Part shown: one piece after another, positions 49,137-60,703 of the stretch
Position numbering within the stretch: the first letter of the stretch is position 1
Layout: each line of letters begins with the position of its first letter
Assembly: GCA_039654915.1 (NCBI GenBank)
Contig: CM077596.1
Span: 76,447,751 to 76,511,750, forward strand
Direction: 5' to 3'
From: Aquilaria yunnanensis
Taxonomy: Eukaryota > Streptophyta > Magnoliopsida > Malvales > Thymelaeaceae
Length of the DNA stretch: 64,000 nt
Made by a program: the position numbers and the translations under genes
The notes under the pieces: generated by a model
The model's input: only the letters and a program-made list of their open reading frames with translations
Told to the model about the DNA's origin: nothing
The model's database searches: none

Positions 49137-49345
49137 GGCTAGGATTGGCACGGGACTAGAGTGCCTGGGCTGAACTGCGCCCAATCCATGCCAGGTTGAG
49201 GTCCAACTCATTCTTCTCCTAAGACCATACATGTCCTGCCATCTTCCGGGTCTCATTTGGGCCCATGCCAAACGGGTCATTGATCGGGCTGTGCCATGCT
49301 TGACAGAGAGCCAGGCATGGTTTGGTCCAGGCAGACCAGTCTAAT
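49134..49345. repeat. GC-rich subterminal-like repeat, possibly of the hAT element
   Basis: Short inverted motifs (GGCACGGGAC, GCCTGGGC, CATGCCAGG, GGGCCCATGCC, GCCAGGCATGG) are packed in 210 bp. This pattern is common near ends of plant hAT elements. No exact terminus was identified. Confidence 0.4.
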
Positions 49346-51259
49346 GCCCACCTATACATGTTGTATCGTTTTCACAAAAGTTTCTCTTATTAGAAATATG
49401 GGCAAAAAGTCTTAAATTTACTACTAATATTTTGAATTGGACTCAAATTTGTAACCAATTTTTTTTTTGTTCAAATCTACTCCTGCTATTTTAAAGTGGA
49501 CTCAAATGTGGCACTAACAAGAAATATAGAGGAAAAATGTAGTGATAATGAAGATACAATATTCTACTCTACCCGTTTCATGTCTCTTATAGTTTTTATA
49601 GCTTTTTATGGGTTTTTTAACTTTTTTTAAACTATGAATATGAGGTTACATGGCTTTTTTTTTTTTTTTTTTTTACTTTTCTAAATTATGAATATCGTTT
49701 TACACAAGAATGTTACATATTCTTTTAATCATAATACAATACGGGACATTATAAATTTTAGATAGAGAAAGCGAGATAATCTAATAAGGGTGGCTTTTTG
49801 CCTCTCAAAAGCTTGAAGCTTAACATGATGCAACCGTAATGTACTTTAGCTATGAAGCAAAATCTTAAGTACACTATGACATCATAAGTACATCATGATA
49901 TAATGTTACCCCATACTATAATATAATTTGAATAACAAATGTTTACAATTTTTACATAACGAAAATTTTACTGCAAGAGATGCAGCAGGCTTTGGAATAC
50001 ACAAAACTGAAAGACAAAAACATATAATTCATCCATCCTATATTATTTGATGAGTTGTTGTTACGACTAATTAAAAAATTCAAACTGTAAACAATGTACG
50101 TCCTAATAAGAAAAGTACCATACGACTTACTGTTTTGTCTCATAGCAAAGTTGGCATAGCAAATCGTTTTCGTAGACGTTTCTCTTTTATGAAAGCAATT
50201 TATTTTTTAGTTGGGTTTTTCACCTCACAAGTCAGAGCCGTGTTGGGTCACACTCATCGCGATGCCGCTAAAGCCGACCGGTCAATGGATCGACGGTCGG
50301 CCACCGGCTGTGTTTTGCGAAACCGTTAAACTCTGTTTTTTATATTTCTATTCTAATCGTCTGGACTGATTTTTTCGACTAAATAAAAGCACCAAGATTT
50401 TTAATATTTGCAAGGTACGGGAAGGAGTCGAGATCGTCTCCCCATTCGTCTCCTCCACTCCAGTCCACCTGCACCTGATGAAATAACGACTTGTGTCCCA
50501 ACTCATTAAATTAATAATAACGCCGTTCAACAGCCGTTTCCTAGTTTTATTATTATTTTTTTTTTTTATAGAGTCGTTTCCTAGTTTTGTCTCTCTATTT
50601 CTATGTATGCCAAATACTCGCCATGGCTGCCAGAAGCACGCAAATCCCTTGGTTGCGTCCTTTGTTGGACCACCGGATTAGACTTTGGCCCAAGTTCGAC
50701 AACTTACCTAGTACCCTCAAGACATTCGTCCAGTGAGTTTGATGTGCCAAATCAACCTGACTCTCTTCTCTGGTTGATATATATTAGTTTTATCTCTGTC
50801 ACCAATAATTTAATTGTCCTATAGCCAGCAGTCCAATAACCTCCCAGAATCACCAAGCTATTTCGTCTGTCACAATCAATATCGATGAATTTAGAATTTC
50901 TCTCCTGATTCCGACAATAGTACACTATATCTCTTGGAAGAATAAAGATTAATTTGTGGAAAAGAGATACTTGTCTGACATCCTGGGAAACATTGCATCT
51001 TTCCATTACAATACTAGCAAAACAAGATGCAACAACATGTTCAAAAATTCTGCCTTGTATTGAATTTGGAGATCTCAAATGTAATGATATTTTGGTATTT
51101 TGAGCAAGTAGCTCCCCAAATTTGAAATGATCCCAGAGTTGTGTGTCAGATGAAAATTCTTTGATAAAGGAGATTTTAATTTTCTATTCGCTGTTCATTT
51201 CGTAATTATGGTTTCAGAATGACTTTGTAGGGTGCCTATGATGAATAAAGCTCCATTTA
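49346..51259. other. Intergenic, no gene seen
   Basis: T-run at 49653-49674. A GC-rich patch at 50225-50330 (CCGACCGGTCAATGGATCGA) and another at 50600-50760 contain short frames without family resemblance. Confidence 0.45.
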
Positions 51260-51560
51260 TCAAATGTTATGGGCTTAGGCCCAAAGTAGTATCAGGCACA
51301 GTCCAGTACCACGAGTGTGTGGATTGATTATGTCGGCTGTGGCTGCCATTGCCATTGCGGAATGTTTTTAGAGAGGGAGAGGGGGATAACCGATGAGTGC
51401 TGAAGAGGAGATGCAGGAGAGAAGTGGGATAACGCAGCTAAACGGCGTTAACATGGATTACGTGAAGAGGGAACACGTGTCATTATTTTGTGAATGGATG
51501 ATGAGGGGATTTGGAGTCTGGAGTCATAGGCGACGTGGCAGAGACGGAGTTATGTTTTGG
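51260..51560 (-). promoter_or_regulatory. Promoter-like GC-rich island, possible remnant of a lost gene start
   Basis: A GC-richer island contains a G-box (CACGTG, 51474-51479) and the palindrome TGGGCTTAGGCCCA (about 51269-51283), two inverted TGGGCY site II motifs. On the minus strand a 26-codon frame starts MAMAATAD (ATG 51355, stop 51275). This could be the promoter and truncated first exon of a gene whose body is gone. No product is assigned. Confidence 0.3.
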
Positions 51561-53578
51561 GCTTGTGTCGGTGTAAAACATTATCCATCAACCACATTCA
51601 CACCGAGTCTTCAAATCAAACACGTTGTGGGTAGCCACAAGTACTCTAATAGTGCCAAGTCCACGCTGCCCCACTTCCTTATCCTCATCCTCTACCACCC
51701 TCAATCATCATCCATGTATCGGGGAGCAATTTTAGAGTTATAACACTTTTACTAAAAATGCCTGGATAATTTACAATGAGAAATAAAGTGGTGTTTTGTT
51801 GCAAAATATGGTTTATATCTTCTTGTATTTTAGTCAAAAAATATCTTCCTCTTCTAGAAGCTGAGGTTTATGCGCTTCAGAGCTGTACTTTCATTGTCAC
51901 CAACGAGAGGAAAAAAAAGTATTTTCATATTTAAGTAAATGGAACATAAAAGACTTAAACTTTTAATTAACTATCTGTTTATTATTTAATAATTTAATTA
52001 CTGAAAATTATATTTTAAAAAGTTAATGTCAACAATTGGAAAAACTCAACATTTAAGGACAAAGCAGCTGTTTTTTGAAATACAGCTTTTCCCGTACCAC
52101 AGGATTTTTTTCTTTTTTTATAATTTACCTAGATGATTTTGCAAATGTGTTGTGTTAATCTCTGTTTAGAATTAAATCACGTTCATAAAATGAATTACTT
52201 TGTACACTGTTTATTTAAAAAGTGTGATTTATAAAATTTACTGTTGGAGCCTAAGCGATAAATACTGTCATGAAAGCGGAAATATGTGCGGAAAGACATC
52301 ATTTTCTTATTATTGTAAAAATGAAAATTGGGGCAGAGCAGAGATTTATTTGATTATGTTATCTAGTTTGAAATAATCTTGTAGGTATAATATTTGAATA
52401 TCACTTTTAGAGGTCGTTCGGTCCAAGAAAGTATTGCCATTGCCAATAATTAAGTGTGAGAAATTTAGTTTCTCACGTTTGATTTCCAAAAATTCTCATT
52501 TACTTTCATGAATTAGATTTTCTTAGGAACATAATTTCCCCAAATTTTATGCGGAAGTGATATCTCACAAATTTGGAGGGGAAGTTATTTCCCTACATTC
52601 TCCCACCTACAGTTCTTCCTCTCCACTCATTAATAAAAATTGTATTTTAAGCAACAATAATTTTTATATTAAAATATTAATTTCATTTTAAAAAAATTCT
52701 GAACACCAATTTTATGTGCACCAAACATGGGAATTACTTTTTACTTCGTATATGTTTTCTAGATAAAAATTTCCATCAATATTAGATTATTGGGCGTAAT
52801 TAAAACGTTATATCAAACAGTGCCTTGTCATGAAAAAACAAATTTTATCTGTGATCACAAATTTTAGTAAATTACAAGAGCATATAAAAAAATTAGGAGG
52901 AAAGGCTTCCAAAAAGGAAGTGGAAATTAAAGATTTTAGTGTTTTATGTTTTTACAAGTAAACATAAAGAATCGTAATACGTCACTAGTTGCAAATATAT
53001 AGTAAACGGAAGACAAACATCTAGTGGCCGTGACCTTCGAGAGATTTGGAGTTTTATGTGTGGGGATGTAAAACGAAGGTTTAAGATATTTTTTTTTAAT
53101 TTCAAAAAAAAATTCAGACAAAGAATACTTATTGAGACTTGAGAGATTTTCATTGCAATAATTTTCAGAATAAAAAATTTAAGACTTTTTTTTCTTACAC
53201 AAATAAATAAATTTTTATATATTAAACTTGACTCGTTAGCCCCCCGATTAAATTTATCTTTCTTTTTTATTTTTTTTTGTAATTTGTGCTATTGAAAACA
53301 AGTTGTTGAAAGCAATTGTTGAAAGAAAGATATGATTTCATTCTTCTAAAATTAACCAGTGCAATATTTGTATCAAACAATTTTTTTTTTAATTTAAAAG
53401 TATAATTACAAGTGTATAAAACGAAGAATATACTATTACATATGAGGTCGGAGTTGAAATCTAGATATCCCCAAATATCTCTTTTGGCCTTAACCATATA
53501 CATGCTAGAGGGTCCAGTTAAGACATATCAAACAATCGTTATAAATACCAGAGGATTATGCCACAGTTTCCATTAACA
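51561..53578. other. Intergenic AT-rich, possible MITE at about 52410-52830
   Basis: A stretch starting GAGGTCGTTCGGTCC and ending ATCAAACAGTGCCTTG has weakly inverted ends of the PIF/Harbinger or hAT style, too diverged to classify. No gene. Confidence 0.4.
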
Positions 53579-53771
53579 TGGGTTGGTCTAACTTGGTGGA
53601 GCTTGGGCGCACCTTAAGCAATATATTCAGGGATCGAATCATTGGGGTTGTGAATGGAAGAATATTCTGTTGGGAGAGGTTCACTCTTTCAAAATTTGAT
53701 AATACTTCAAGGAATTAGTCTCTGCAACGCATGACAAGATAGTGTTGTCCCTTGCCAACCAAAAAGAGAAA
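53579..53771 (+). mobile_element. Possible tRNA-derived SINE
   Basis: A TTGGTCTAACTTGGT segment (53583-53597) fits an RNA polymerase III A box, and GGATCGAATCA (53631-53641) fits a B box at normal spacing. An A-rich tail (CCAAAAAGAGAAAA) ends it about 190 bp on. Weakly similar flanks CCACAGTTT and CCACATTTG may be a target duplication. A decayed tRNA gene is less likely, since no cloverleaf can be drawn. Confidence 0.45.
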
Positions 53772-53785
53772 ACCACATTTGATTC

Positions 53786-53838
53786 TAGTTAAAAAATGAA
53801 TAAAATGTTACAATTTTCCAACTTAGCCCAAATTAGCC

Positions 53839-53899
<61 letters not shown>

Positions 53900-54612
53900 C
53901 TAATAAATCATCAACATTACTAAATCAATCTAAGTCCACCACTATCTTTCAAAACCTTTCAACCACATCCTTATCTATACCGCCACCATCTACCATGTCT
54001 CTACTATCAATGATTGTCCCAAATTCCTTACCCATCCTCAAACTGTTATTCCCAAGTATCACAACTCAATGAATTGGGTTTGGTTTAAATAGAAGGAGAC
54101 CGAGTTATGCCCTCCATATCTCCACTTGTTGTCGTTCAATTTCGATAACAAAGGTAAATCCTTATAACAATTCCTTGTTGTCCCACCCATGCACGTGTGC
54201 TTCGCCTTTGTCATCCTTAAGTCCACAAGGAGCTTTGGAATATCTATTGAAGCTCTGGAGAAGTCGTTGGAGCTTGTGGTGCTTGGAAAATTCTCGAAAT
54301 ATACGACAGAGGAGAGATTGGAGTGAATGGAAATGAAAATTGGAGTTTAGAAACGAGTTGTCTTGATCAAGGAGATGCTCTTGGTCTCCTATGATCGGAG
54401 GTCTATGGAAAGCCTGCATGGGGAAAGAGGAGAGAAATAGAGAAAATGGTTAAAACATTGTATCTTTAAACTTAGGGCACTAATAGCAAAAGAACAAAAT
54501 ATTATTGATTTGAGTCAACTTAGATATATTATGGTTTGTATGGCCCAAAAAATATTAGTGGTTGAATTGGTCAGACACAAAAAAAATTAGTAATTTATTC
54601 ATTATTTTTACA
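53786..54612. mobile_element. Relative of the 18569-19539 element, carrying a (TA)n expansion
   Basis: The left end TTAAAAAATGAATAAAATG and the complement of the right end AAAAATAATGAATAAATTAC match the ends of the element at 18569, and inner phrases such as ACTAATATTTTTTGGGCC are shared. No clean target duplication. A (TA)n run at 53840-53897 interrupts the left arm. The internal part (53930-54430) is different and non-coding as far as I can see. Confidence 0.55.
53840..53897. repeat. (TA)n microsatellite
   Basis: About 29 TA units. Confidence 0.93.
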
Positions 54613-54715
54613 TTATCTATTTAAAATGTCAAAACCAACACTTTTCTGTTTATTTTCTAATATTATTAGTTAACAGTACAAAAACATTAACTTCTTCTCG
54701 AAATGGTTAAAGTAG

Positions 54716-56460
54716 GATAAATTGCACCCCGTCCCCCCTAACATTTTATTATTATCCTATTTTGGACCTTAACCTCAAAACTTTGCATGGGACGTCCTCA
54801 ATCTCAATTTTTTTGTTTCATTTTAGACCTTTAGATGACAAAACAGTGTTAAAAATAATGGAAATGGCTATGTGGCATGCCAACTTGGGGTAGTTGCCCA
54901 CACGACACAATGAATCACCAGTTATAGAAGCCTACAATTAGCCAAATCAAACATTTAGGGCTTATGTTACAAAAAATGAAGAAACTTATAGCATATACAA
55001 GATTAGCCCACATCTCTCCTTCCTCCTCCACAACTCCAGCTTTTCCTTGCCTCTTCCTGTTGCACGATGTTCTGATGTCTTCCCAGCCTCCATCTGCCGC
55101 CATCTACCCTCCTAGCTATCCGCCCTCGGCCCGCCCAACACGGCACCACTCATCATAGACATTACCCCTCCGCCGTTCGCGCCAAGCCGAGGGAGAAGAG
55201 GGAAAGGATGATTCGCATCCATCTCGGCTGATTCCAGTTCACCAACTACTTCTACTACTCCTGGTTATACCTATTTCGCGATGCCGCCACAAAAGCCAGA
55301 GCAACAGTCGTCCTCCATTTAGTCGTTTGGCCAGTGAATTAAAATTAATCTCGCAACCCAACCCGTCTCCCATCATCAACTTAGCGAAGCGTTTGGGTAA
55401 ATTGCACCCGTCTAGTCATTCACCCCCTCGTTTGCTAATCGTGTTCGGCCTTTTTCGCCTCCCCAATCACCACAATCCCACCTTAAATTCCTGGCTGGTC
55501 ACCAAGCACCCTTTCTCCTTCTTCACCATGTACACTTCGTACATGTCACTCTCTGCTAGCCATTCCATCGTCAATGTTGCCATCCTAAGTAAGGCATCCA
55601 AAAACCCAGGTCGGGTCAGGCTCCGCCGCCACTACTCCATCTTCTCACGCCTTTCTACTTTGGCCGGCCCTTCACAGCCAACTATGTTCTTGATCTCTAC
55701 TGTGAATTAGAATTGCTCCATCTTGGCCCTCATCGTGTCGTATTTGGGTAAATCGTGTCTATTTTAGCTTGAGCTCAGCAGCAAATAGTCGAAGAAGAGG
55801 AAGATTGGATTTTTTTTGTTTAAGGCTAGAATCTGAATCTCATTTCTATTATGGTTGAAATCTAACCCCTCAAATCGGCCTAAGATCAATGTTGGTAGTG
55901 TAACAGCGGACTGTGTGGGCAGCGGGGGTTGATATGCTGATTTTCATTTGAAAGGGCAAATCCATGCGGAGTAGAAGAAGAGAAAGACATGGCGGTTGCA
56001 TTGAATGAGGAGGTGGTGGCGATTCCAATGAGGGTTTGAGTAGGGATTTGAGCCTGCTAGGGTTGGATATGTATTGGACTAGGCATATTTGTAATGCAGG
56101 CCAAATGATGCCTTGTTTGTAACTTTTATAAGTTCAAGGTAAATTGGTGAAAAATTAGTTAGTTGAGGATAGTTTCTGCAATTTTTGCTTCTTTTGTTAT
56201 ATTGAAAGCAAATTACACATTTCTTCCATTCATCTAAAGTTATAATTATAGCCCTAAAGATTTATATATGCCAGTGAGGTGAACGATGTCTATGAAAAAC
56301 TCATCATATGACGGCACAGGCTAGTCAAAGGGGTTGACTGACTCACTTAAGCAAAGTTTAGGGGCTGAGTTGGCCCAAGTTCAAGTTCAGGGGGGTAAGT
56401 GTCCTGATTAACTGAGTTTAAGGGCTACAGGGGTTGTTTGGCCTTTTATAAATGAAATCT
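54716..56460. other. Probable Mutator-like element arm and C-rich filler DNA, not resolved
   Basis: GGATAAATTGCACCCC at 54717 is a typical terminal phrase of plant Mutator-like MITEs, and GGGTAAATTGCACCCG recurs at about 55397 in the same orientation. The DNA at 55010-55720 is C-rich with an open frame (55327-55710) of low-complexity Ser/Pro composition. Captured coding DNA is possible, but no source gene is recognisable and no matching right terminus was found. Confidence 0.35.
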
Positions 56461-56669
56461 AATACTTCCCATGTCTCATATCTATTAAACCACTTTGTCA
56501 CTACTAAAAAAACTCTTTTTCCAACGCTCATCCGTTGGAAACTATGAAAAAAAGTTGACCTCTTAAAAAAAAACTCCAACGGCCTAGATGTTGGAAAGGT
56601 TGAAAACTTTTTTTTTTTTCCAACTGCCTAGGTCGTTAGAAAATATTTATAATAATATTTATAATTATG

Positions 56670-56674
<5 letters not shown>

Positions 56675-56752
<78 letters not shown>
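56675..56752. repeat. (AT)n microsatellite
   Basis: About 39 AT units inside the CACTA-type element. Confidence 0.94.
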
Positions 56753-56757
<5 letters not shown>

Positions 56758-57063
56758 TATAATTAATTAATTAATTATGATATATATGATACTTAATTAC
56801 TTATGATACATTTTAACATATAATATATTATATTATGATAAATACATATTATTACATATATTTAAATTTTATGTTACCAACAGCTTAGGCAATTGAAAAA
56901 ATAAAAATATTTTTGTATATATAATATCATAATTATAAATATGTATGTGATAATATGTATTTATCATAATATATTAGTATAATATAAAATTTATCATAAT
57001 ATAATATATTATATGTTAAAATGTATCATAATATCATAATTATTTTGAAATATTTGCCATAAA

Positions 57064-57076
<13 letters not shown>

Positions 57077-57155
<79 letters not shown>

Positions 57156-57168
57156 TGTATGTATGTAT
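57077..57168. repeat. (AT)n followed by (ATGT)n compound microsatellite
   Basis: About 25 AT units, then about ten ATGT units. Confidence 0.93.
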
Positions 57169-57945
57169 ATAATTTTCCCTAACCCAAAAAAAAAATGATC
57201 TATTGGGCCAAAAAAGCCCAAACCCAACGGCTTATTCATAGTTTTTGCTTTTGATTTTTGTTTTGTAAATTTAAGATATAATTTCTTTTTCATATTATAA
57301 AATCTACAATATTATTAAGTAATATATACATAATATATATTTTATATATTTTTAATTTTCCTACTAAAATTTTAAAAAAATCTATAATATTTTTAAGAAA
57401 AACGTTAGAATAAACAGCATAGGAATAAAAAATACTAAAAAAATAATTTCCAATGGCTCCAATGACCTAAGTAGTTAGAAAATTTGCTAAATTTATAACT
57501 GCTTTGACAGTTGGAACATGGAAAAAAAATTAATTACAGGTGTTGGAATTTTCCAACGGCTGACAATTGAAATTTCCAACGGCTCTCACCTGGGCCGTTG
57601 AAAACCGAATTTCCAACGCACCGATTACCAACTATCTTGTTTCCAATGGTCTCGCGTTGGAAACTTCAAAATTTCCAACGGCAATCCGTTGAAAATGGCA
57701 TTTGGAAAAAGCCCCATTTTTAGTCGTGTTTCGTATAGAGATTTAGAAAATGTAAAAAGTTTATGCATTATTTTCAATTTTATTATTAACTTTTTATACA
57801 TAAATCGAGATAGTGGAAGAAAATGAATATTAAAATAATTATTTGTAATATAATAAAGTAATTTATTAAATATGAAAATGTTAAAATTATTTGAGATCGC
57901 ATAAAATAAAATATGACTGAAATTAGTTTTGAGACGGAATGAGTA

Positions 57946-58276
57946 ATAAATTGAAAGATACATTTTTTTTTTGTATATGATCATAATTAATAATTGTGAT
58001 TAAATCATAACATAAAATATAGTATTCTTATTCAAGAATTTTTTCTTTAACACGAGAGGTGAGATAAAAAATTACTTATAAGTAAATGTAGCTGTCTAAC
58101 ATCGGAATTCGGAACACCGTTAAAAGTAAGAAAAAGAAAAAAAGAAAATCGAAACAACTTCAACTTCCTAGAAGACGAGGATCGAGGCTTGGAGCGGCAG
58201 GCACTGGCTGCAGGCAAGAGGGTGAAAGTGACACGTAGAGAAATGAACAGAGAAAGAATTTCTACGGTACTATAAG
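57946..58276. other. Upstream region of the DUF1685 gene
   Basis: AT-rich up to about 58100, then unique-looking DNA with average GC. No coding frame is supported. Confidence 0.45.
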
Positions 58277-58283
58277 TATAAAT
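58277..58283 (+). promoter_or_regulatory. TATA-like box of the DUF1685 gene
   Basis: TATAAAT, about 180 bp before the start codon. It would place the cap site near 58310. Confidence 0.45.
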
Positions 58284-58336
58284 CCATTGGTTGGCTTGAA
58301 ATTTGAACTTTGCCCCTTTTTGTGCTTATCATTAAA

Positions 58337-58351
58337 ATGCAGACCGAATGA
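58337..58351 (+). CDS. Upstream ORF 1 (4 codons plus stop)
   Basis: ATG CAG ACC GAA TGA in the presumed leader of the DUF1685 gene. Its stop shares bases with the start of the next upstream ORF (ATGA). Expression depends on the real transcription start. Confidence 0.4.
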   Translation: MQTE

Positions 58352-58452
58352 TTATTTCATTCCCTATCGTTGCAAAATCCCAAAGAAGACCTGCGTCGAG
58401 CCGTTCCTATACCTCTCTGTACTGTGCACCACTATTCCTGTCTCTTTCTTGA
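58348..58452 (+). CDS. Upstream ORF 2 (34 codons plus stop)
   Basis: Starts MIISFPIVAK and ends 11 bases before the main ATG at 58464. Lies in the presumed leader. A leaky-scanning or reinitiation control role is inference, and peptide conservation is unknown. Confidence 0.42.
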   Translation: MIISFPIVAKSQRRPASSRSYTSLYCAPLFLSLS

Positions 58453-58463
58453 TTACTACATTT

Positions 58464-59311
58464 ATGGCTTCGTACGAAATTATGACGCCTCTTGCTTCCT
58501 CCCAAGACGAGGATTACGACCGGACTGATGATGGGTCCGACCATATCGATCACCAGAATCTTCCCTTCTCTAGGCTCTCCATGTGTTCGAGATCCATCAG
58601 TGGAGATTGGGACGATGATGACGATGATGATGGTCAGTACATGTCCAGATTGTCCATGGAAGGCTCCGATGCTGATGCCGAAGTTGAACTCTCGGACGGG
58701 AAGGGTCTGCCGGAGCACTCGTCGGACTCAGAGAAAGAGCCGCTGGCAAGTTGGTTCACACTCCCCGGCTCTCCCTGGCGACGGAGAAGGGGTGCGGCGA
58801 TGAGTTCGGAGGTGAAAGATTATGCTAGCGAGAACGATTGCCGAAACGTCGGCTTCCTGAGGAGGGGAACGAGAAGAAACTGGAGGACGAGTGATAGCAG
58901 AAGTGTGAGGAATGACGGAGGCCGGAGCTTTAGTGGGGAGAGCGGAGCTGGCGGCGGAGTGGTTATGATTACGCGCCCGAGAGGAGGGCGTCGGCCACTG
59001 TGTATGGACTTGGAAGAAGTAAAAGCTTGTAGAGATTTAGGCTTCGAGCTGGAGCACGAACGGATGGTGGAGCTGACCTGTAGCGGTGGCGATTCTCCCA
59101 TCGCCGATTGCCGCATCTCTAGCCCTGGTTTGTCGAACCAACCTTGTTTATTACGCCAAAACTAGTCTCCTTTTAGCCCCAATTTTCGTGGAATTTGAGC
59201 TTTGTATTTTGCGTATATTTAGGTGATGATCCGCGAGACGTTAAGGCGAGATTGAAGGTGTGGGCACGGGCAGTGGCGCTGGCGTCTGCCGCAAGGCAAT
59301 GTTCCACCTGA
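58464..59311 (+). CDS. DUF1685 family protein
   Basis: Two exons, 58464-59127 and 59223-59311, with GT-AG borders in phase, give 250 residues. The frame is open further upstream, but ATG 58464 (MASYEIMTPLASS) is the first in-frame methionine codon with family-like sequence after it. Features: acidic N-terminus with seven consecutive Asp (50-56), Ser-rich middle, then the family signature DLEEVKACRDLGFELEHERM (182-201), SPIADCRISSPG, and DDPRDVKARLKVWARAVALA in exon 2. DUF1685 proteins are plant-specific with no settled function; no signal peptide or membrane segment is seen, so a cytosolic or nuclear site is likely. The gene converges with the pectin acetylesterase. Confidence 0.88.
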
Positions 59312-59368
59312 CAGTTGAAGTCCTGGCTTTGGTCTCTGTTTTCTGAATGTCGTCTGTCTTGTTATTTC

Positions 59369-59745
59369 AGTCTGATCCATTAGGAGAATTGACTTGTAAG
59401 ATAAGAGCTGTGTCTTTTTCCATGTTTGTTGCGCTCCAAACCACGATTTTGGGTTACTGGCTGAGTTTGATTACAGGGGTTCAACTGGCCGTGGTGGCAA
59501 TGTACAGATATCTGCTTGTAGACACAGACCAATTTGGTCCATGATAATAAGATTGCATAGTTTTTGAGATTAGCTCTTCCACTGTACCGTTTTTATACTG
59601 TAGTAAAATTTATCAAAAGAGAAGAAAGAAGAATGATAACTAGCAGGAAAACTCGTTTTCATGGTCCACTAACTCTGATTCTGGCTGCTCATAAACGGCG
59701 TTAGCAACCTGTTGAAACTATTATGAATTCAAGGTTTTGGTAACA
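59369..59745 (+). repeat. Segment duplicated in the DUF1685 3' region, copy 1
   Basis: Together with 60231-60610 it forms a pair of direct copies at roughly 75% identity by eye. Shared phrases include GAGTTTGATTACA, GGTGGCAATGTA, CCAATTTGGTCCATGATAAT (TTTCGTCC in copy 2) and TTTTCATGGT. It probably lies in the 3' UTR. Confidence 0.8.
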
Positions 59746-60230
59746 GTATTTTTTTTTTTAATCAAAAAAATAGTAATGGATATTACTGGGTTTTGTTTTT
59801 AGACAGGTAAGTAAAACTGTATATGGTCTAGTATTACTGGTGAAGGTGTCCCCGCCAGTATATTTGTGCAGCCCCAGCGCCAATTAAGGCTGATTCGAAC
59901 TTCACTTCAAAGAGTCAAAAGAAAGTGAGAATAATCATATACATATGGGATAAGTAAAGGAGGGACTTTAATGGTGGATCTTCAACTTCAAAACTGCACC
60001 TCATCAACATGTTGCATCCTCTTCTTTTATTTGCCCTCACTGTACAAATTACTAGTGCAAACTGCAAACCAATCTTTAGTCCCTTTTATATATGCATTTG
60101 GGACTCTTCTCCTGAATAGTTTCTTCTGAAATGTTCTACTGTCCTTCATGTCCTTAAAGATTTCCTTTTTTACTGTCTTGTGAATGGCCTCTTTCTTGCA
60201 AACTCATGGATGACGTTTAGTTTGCTCTCA
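59746..60230. other. Spacer between the duplicated segments
   Basis: No gene seen. Contains an A-run/T-run region at 59750-59770. Confidence 0.5.
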
Positions 60231-60610
60231 ATCAGATCCATCAAGAAAATTGACTATGCAAGAGAAGAGCTTTATTTTCTGTTTCATGTCCCGAGCACAT
60301 GTTTTTGGTTAAATGGTTGAGTTTGATTACAAAGTTGAAGAGGTCAGCGGTGGCAATGTAGAGACATCTATTTGCTTGTAAACGGGGGCCAATTTCGTCC
60401 ATGATAATAATGTCGCAGCGTTTTTGGGATTACCCCTTTCGCTAACACCATTTTTTTAGTAAAAGAAATTTAATGAGAAGAACGGAGAATGATAAGTAGC
60501 AGCAAAACTTTATAAATTCATTTTCATGGTTCACTCAAGTCAGGTTTTGGTTGCCAATAAATGGCATTACGAACCAGTCAAAATTATTATGACTCCTGGT
60601 TTTTTATAAC
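60231..60610 (+). repeat. Segment duplicated in the DUF1685 3' region, copy 2
   Basis: Second copy of the segment at 59369-59745, same orientation, about 860 bp apart start to start. It ends about 95 bp before the stop of the convergent pectin acetylesterase gene, so it may overlap that gene's 3' UTR. Confidence 0.8.
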
Positions 60611-60703
60611 AACCACTTTCTATCAAAATAATTGATGTTACAACTTTGTAAAAATGGATGTTGCAGGAACATGAATAGATGAAGCCAAGATGACAGTATG
60701 TTC

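Larger units (their letters stand above)
56499..57728. mobile_element. Non-autonomous CACTA-type transposon
   Basis: The left end CACTACTAAAAAAACTCTTT and the complement of the right end CACGACTAAAAATGGGGCTT are inverted and start with CAC(T/G)A. TTCCAACGG and CCGTTGGAAA motifs recur in both orientations near both ends, the usual subterminal arrays of CACTA elements. The 3-bp flanks are TGT and TTT, so the duplication is imperfect. The middle is filled by TA and TATG microsatellites; no transposase. Confidence 0.72.
56463..57945. mobile_element. Stowaway-type MITE split by a CACTA-type element
   Basis: The left end TACTTCCCATGTCTCATATC and the right end GAGACGGAATGAGTA (complement TACTCATTCCGTCTC) are Stowaway-like and start and end with TA. 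Without the insertion at 56499-57728 the element is about 250 bp. Confidence 0.6.

Noticed and set aside
51393..51743. 116-codon plus-strand frame as a gene
   Set aside because: No family resemblance. The island reads better as promoter-like DNA on the minus strand, and the second half changes in composition.
56588..57293. Poly Tyr-Ile frames
   Set aside because: They are translations of TA microsatellites.
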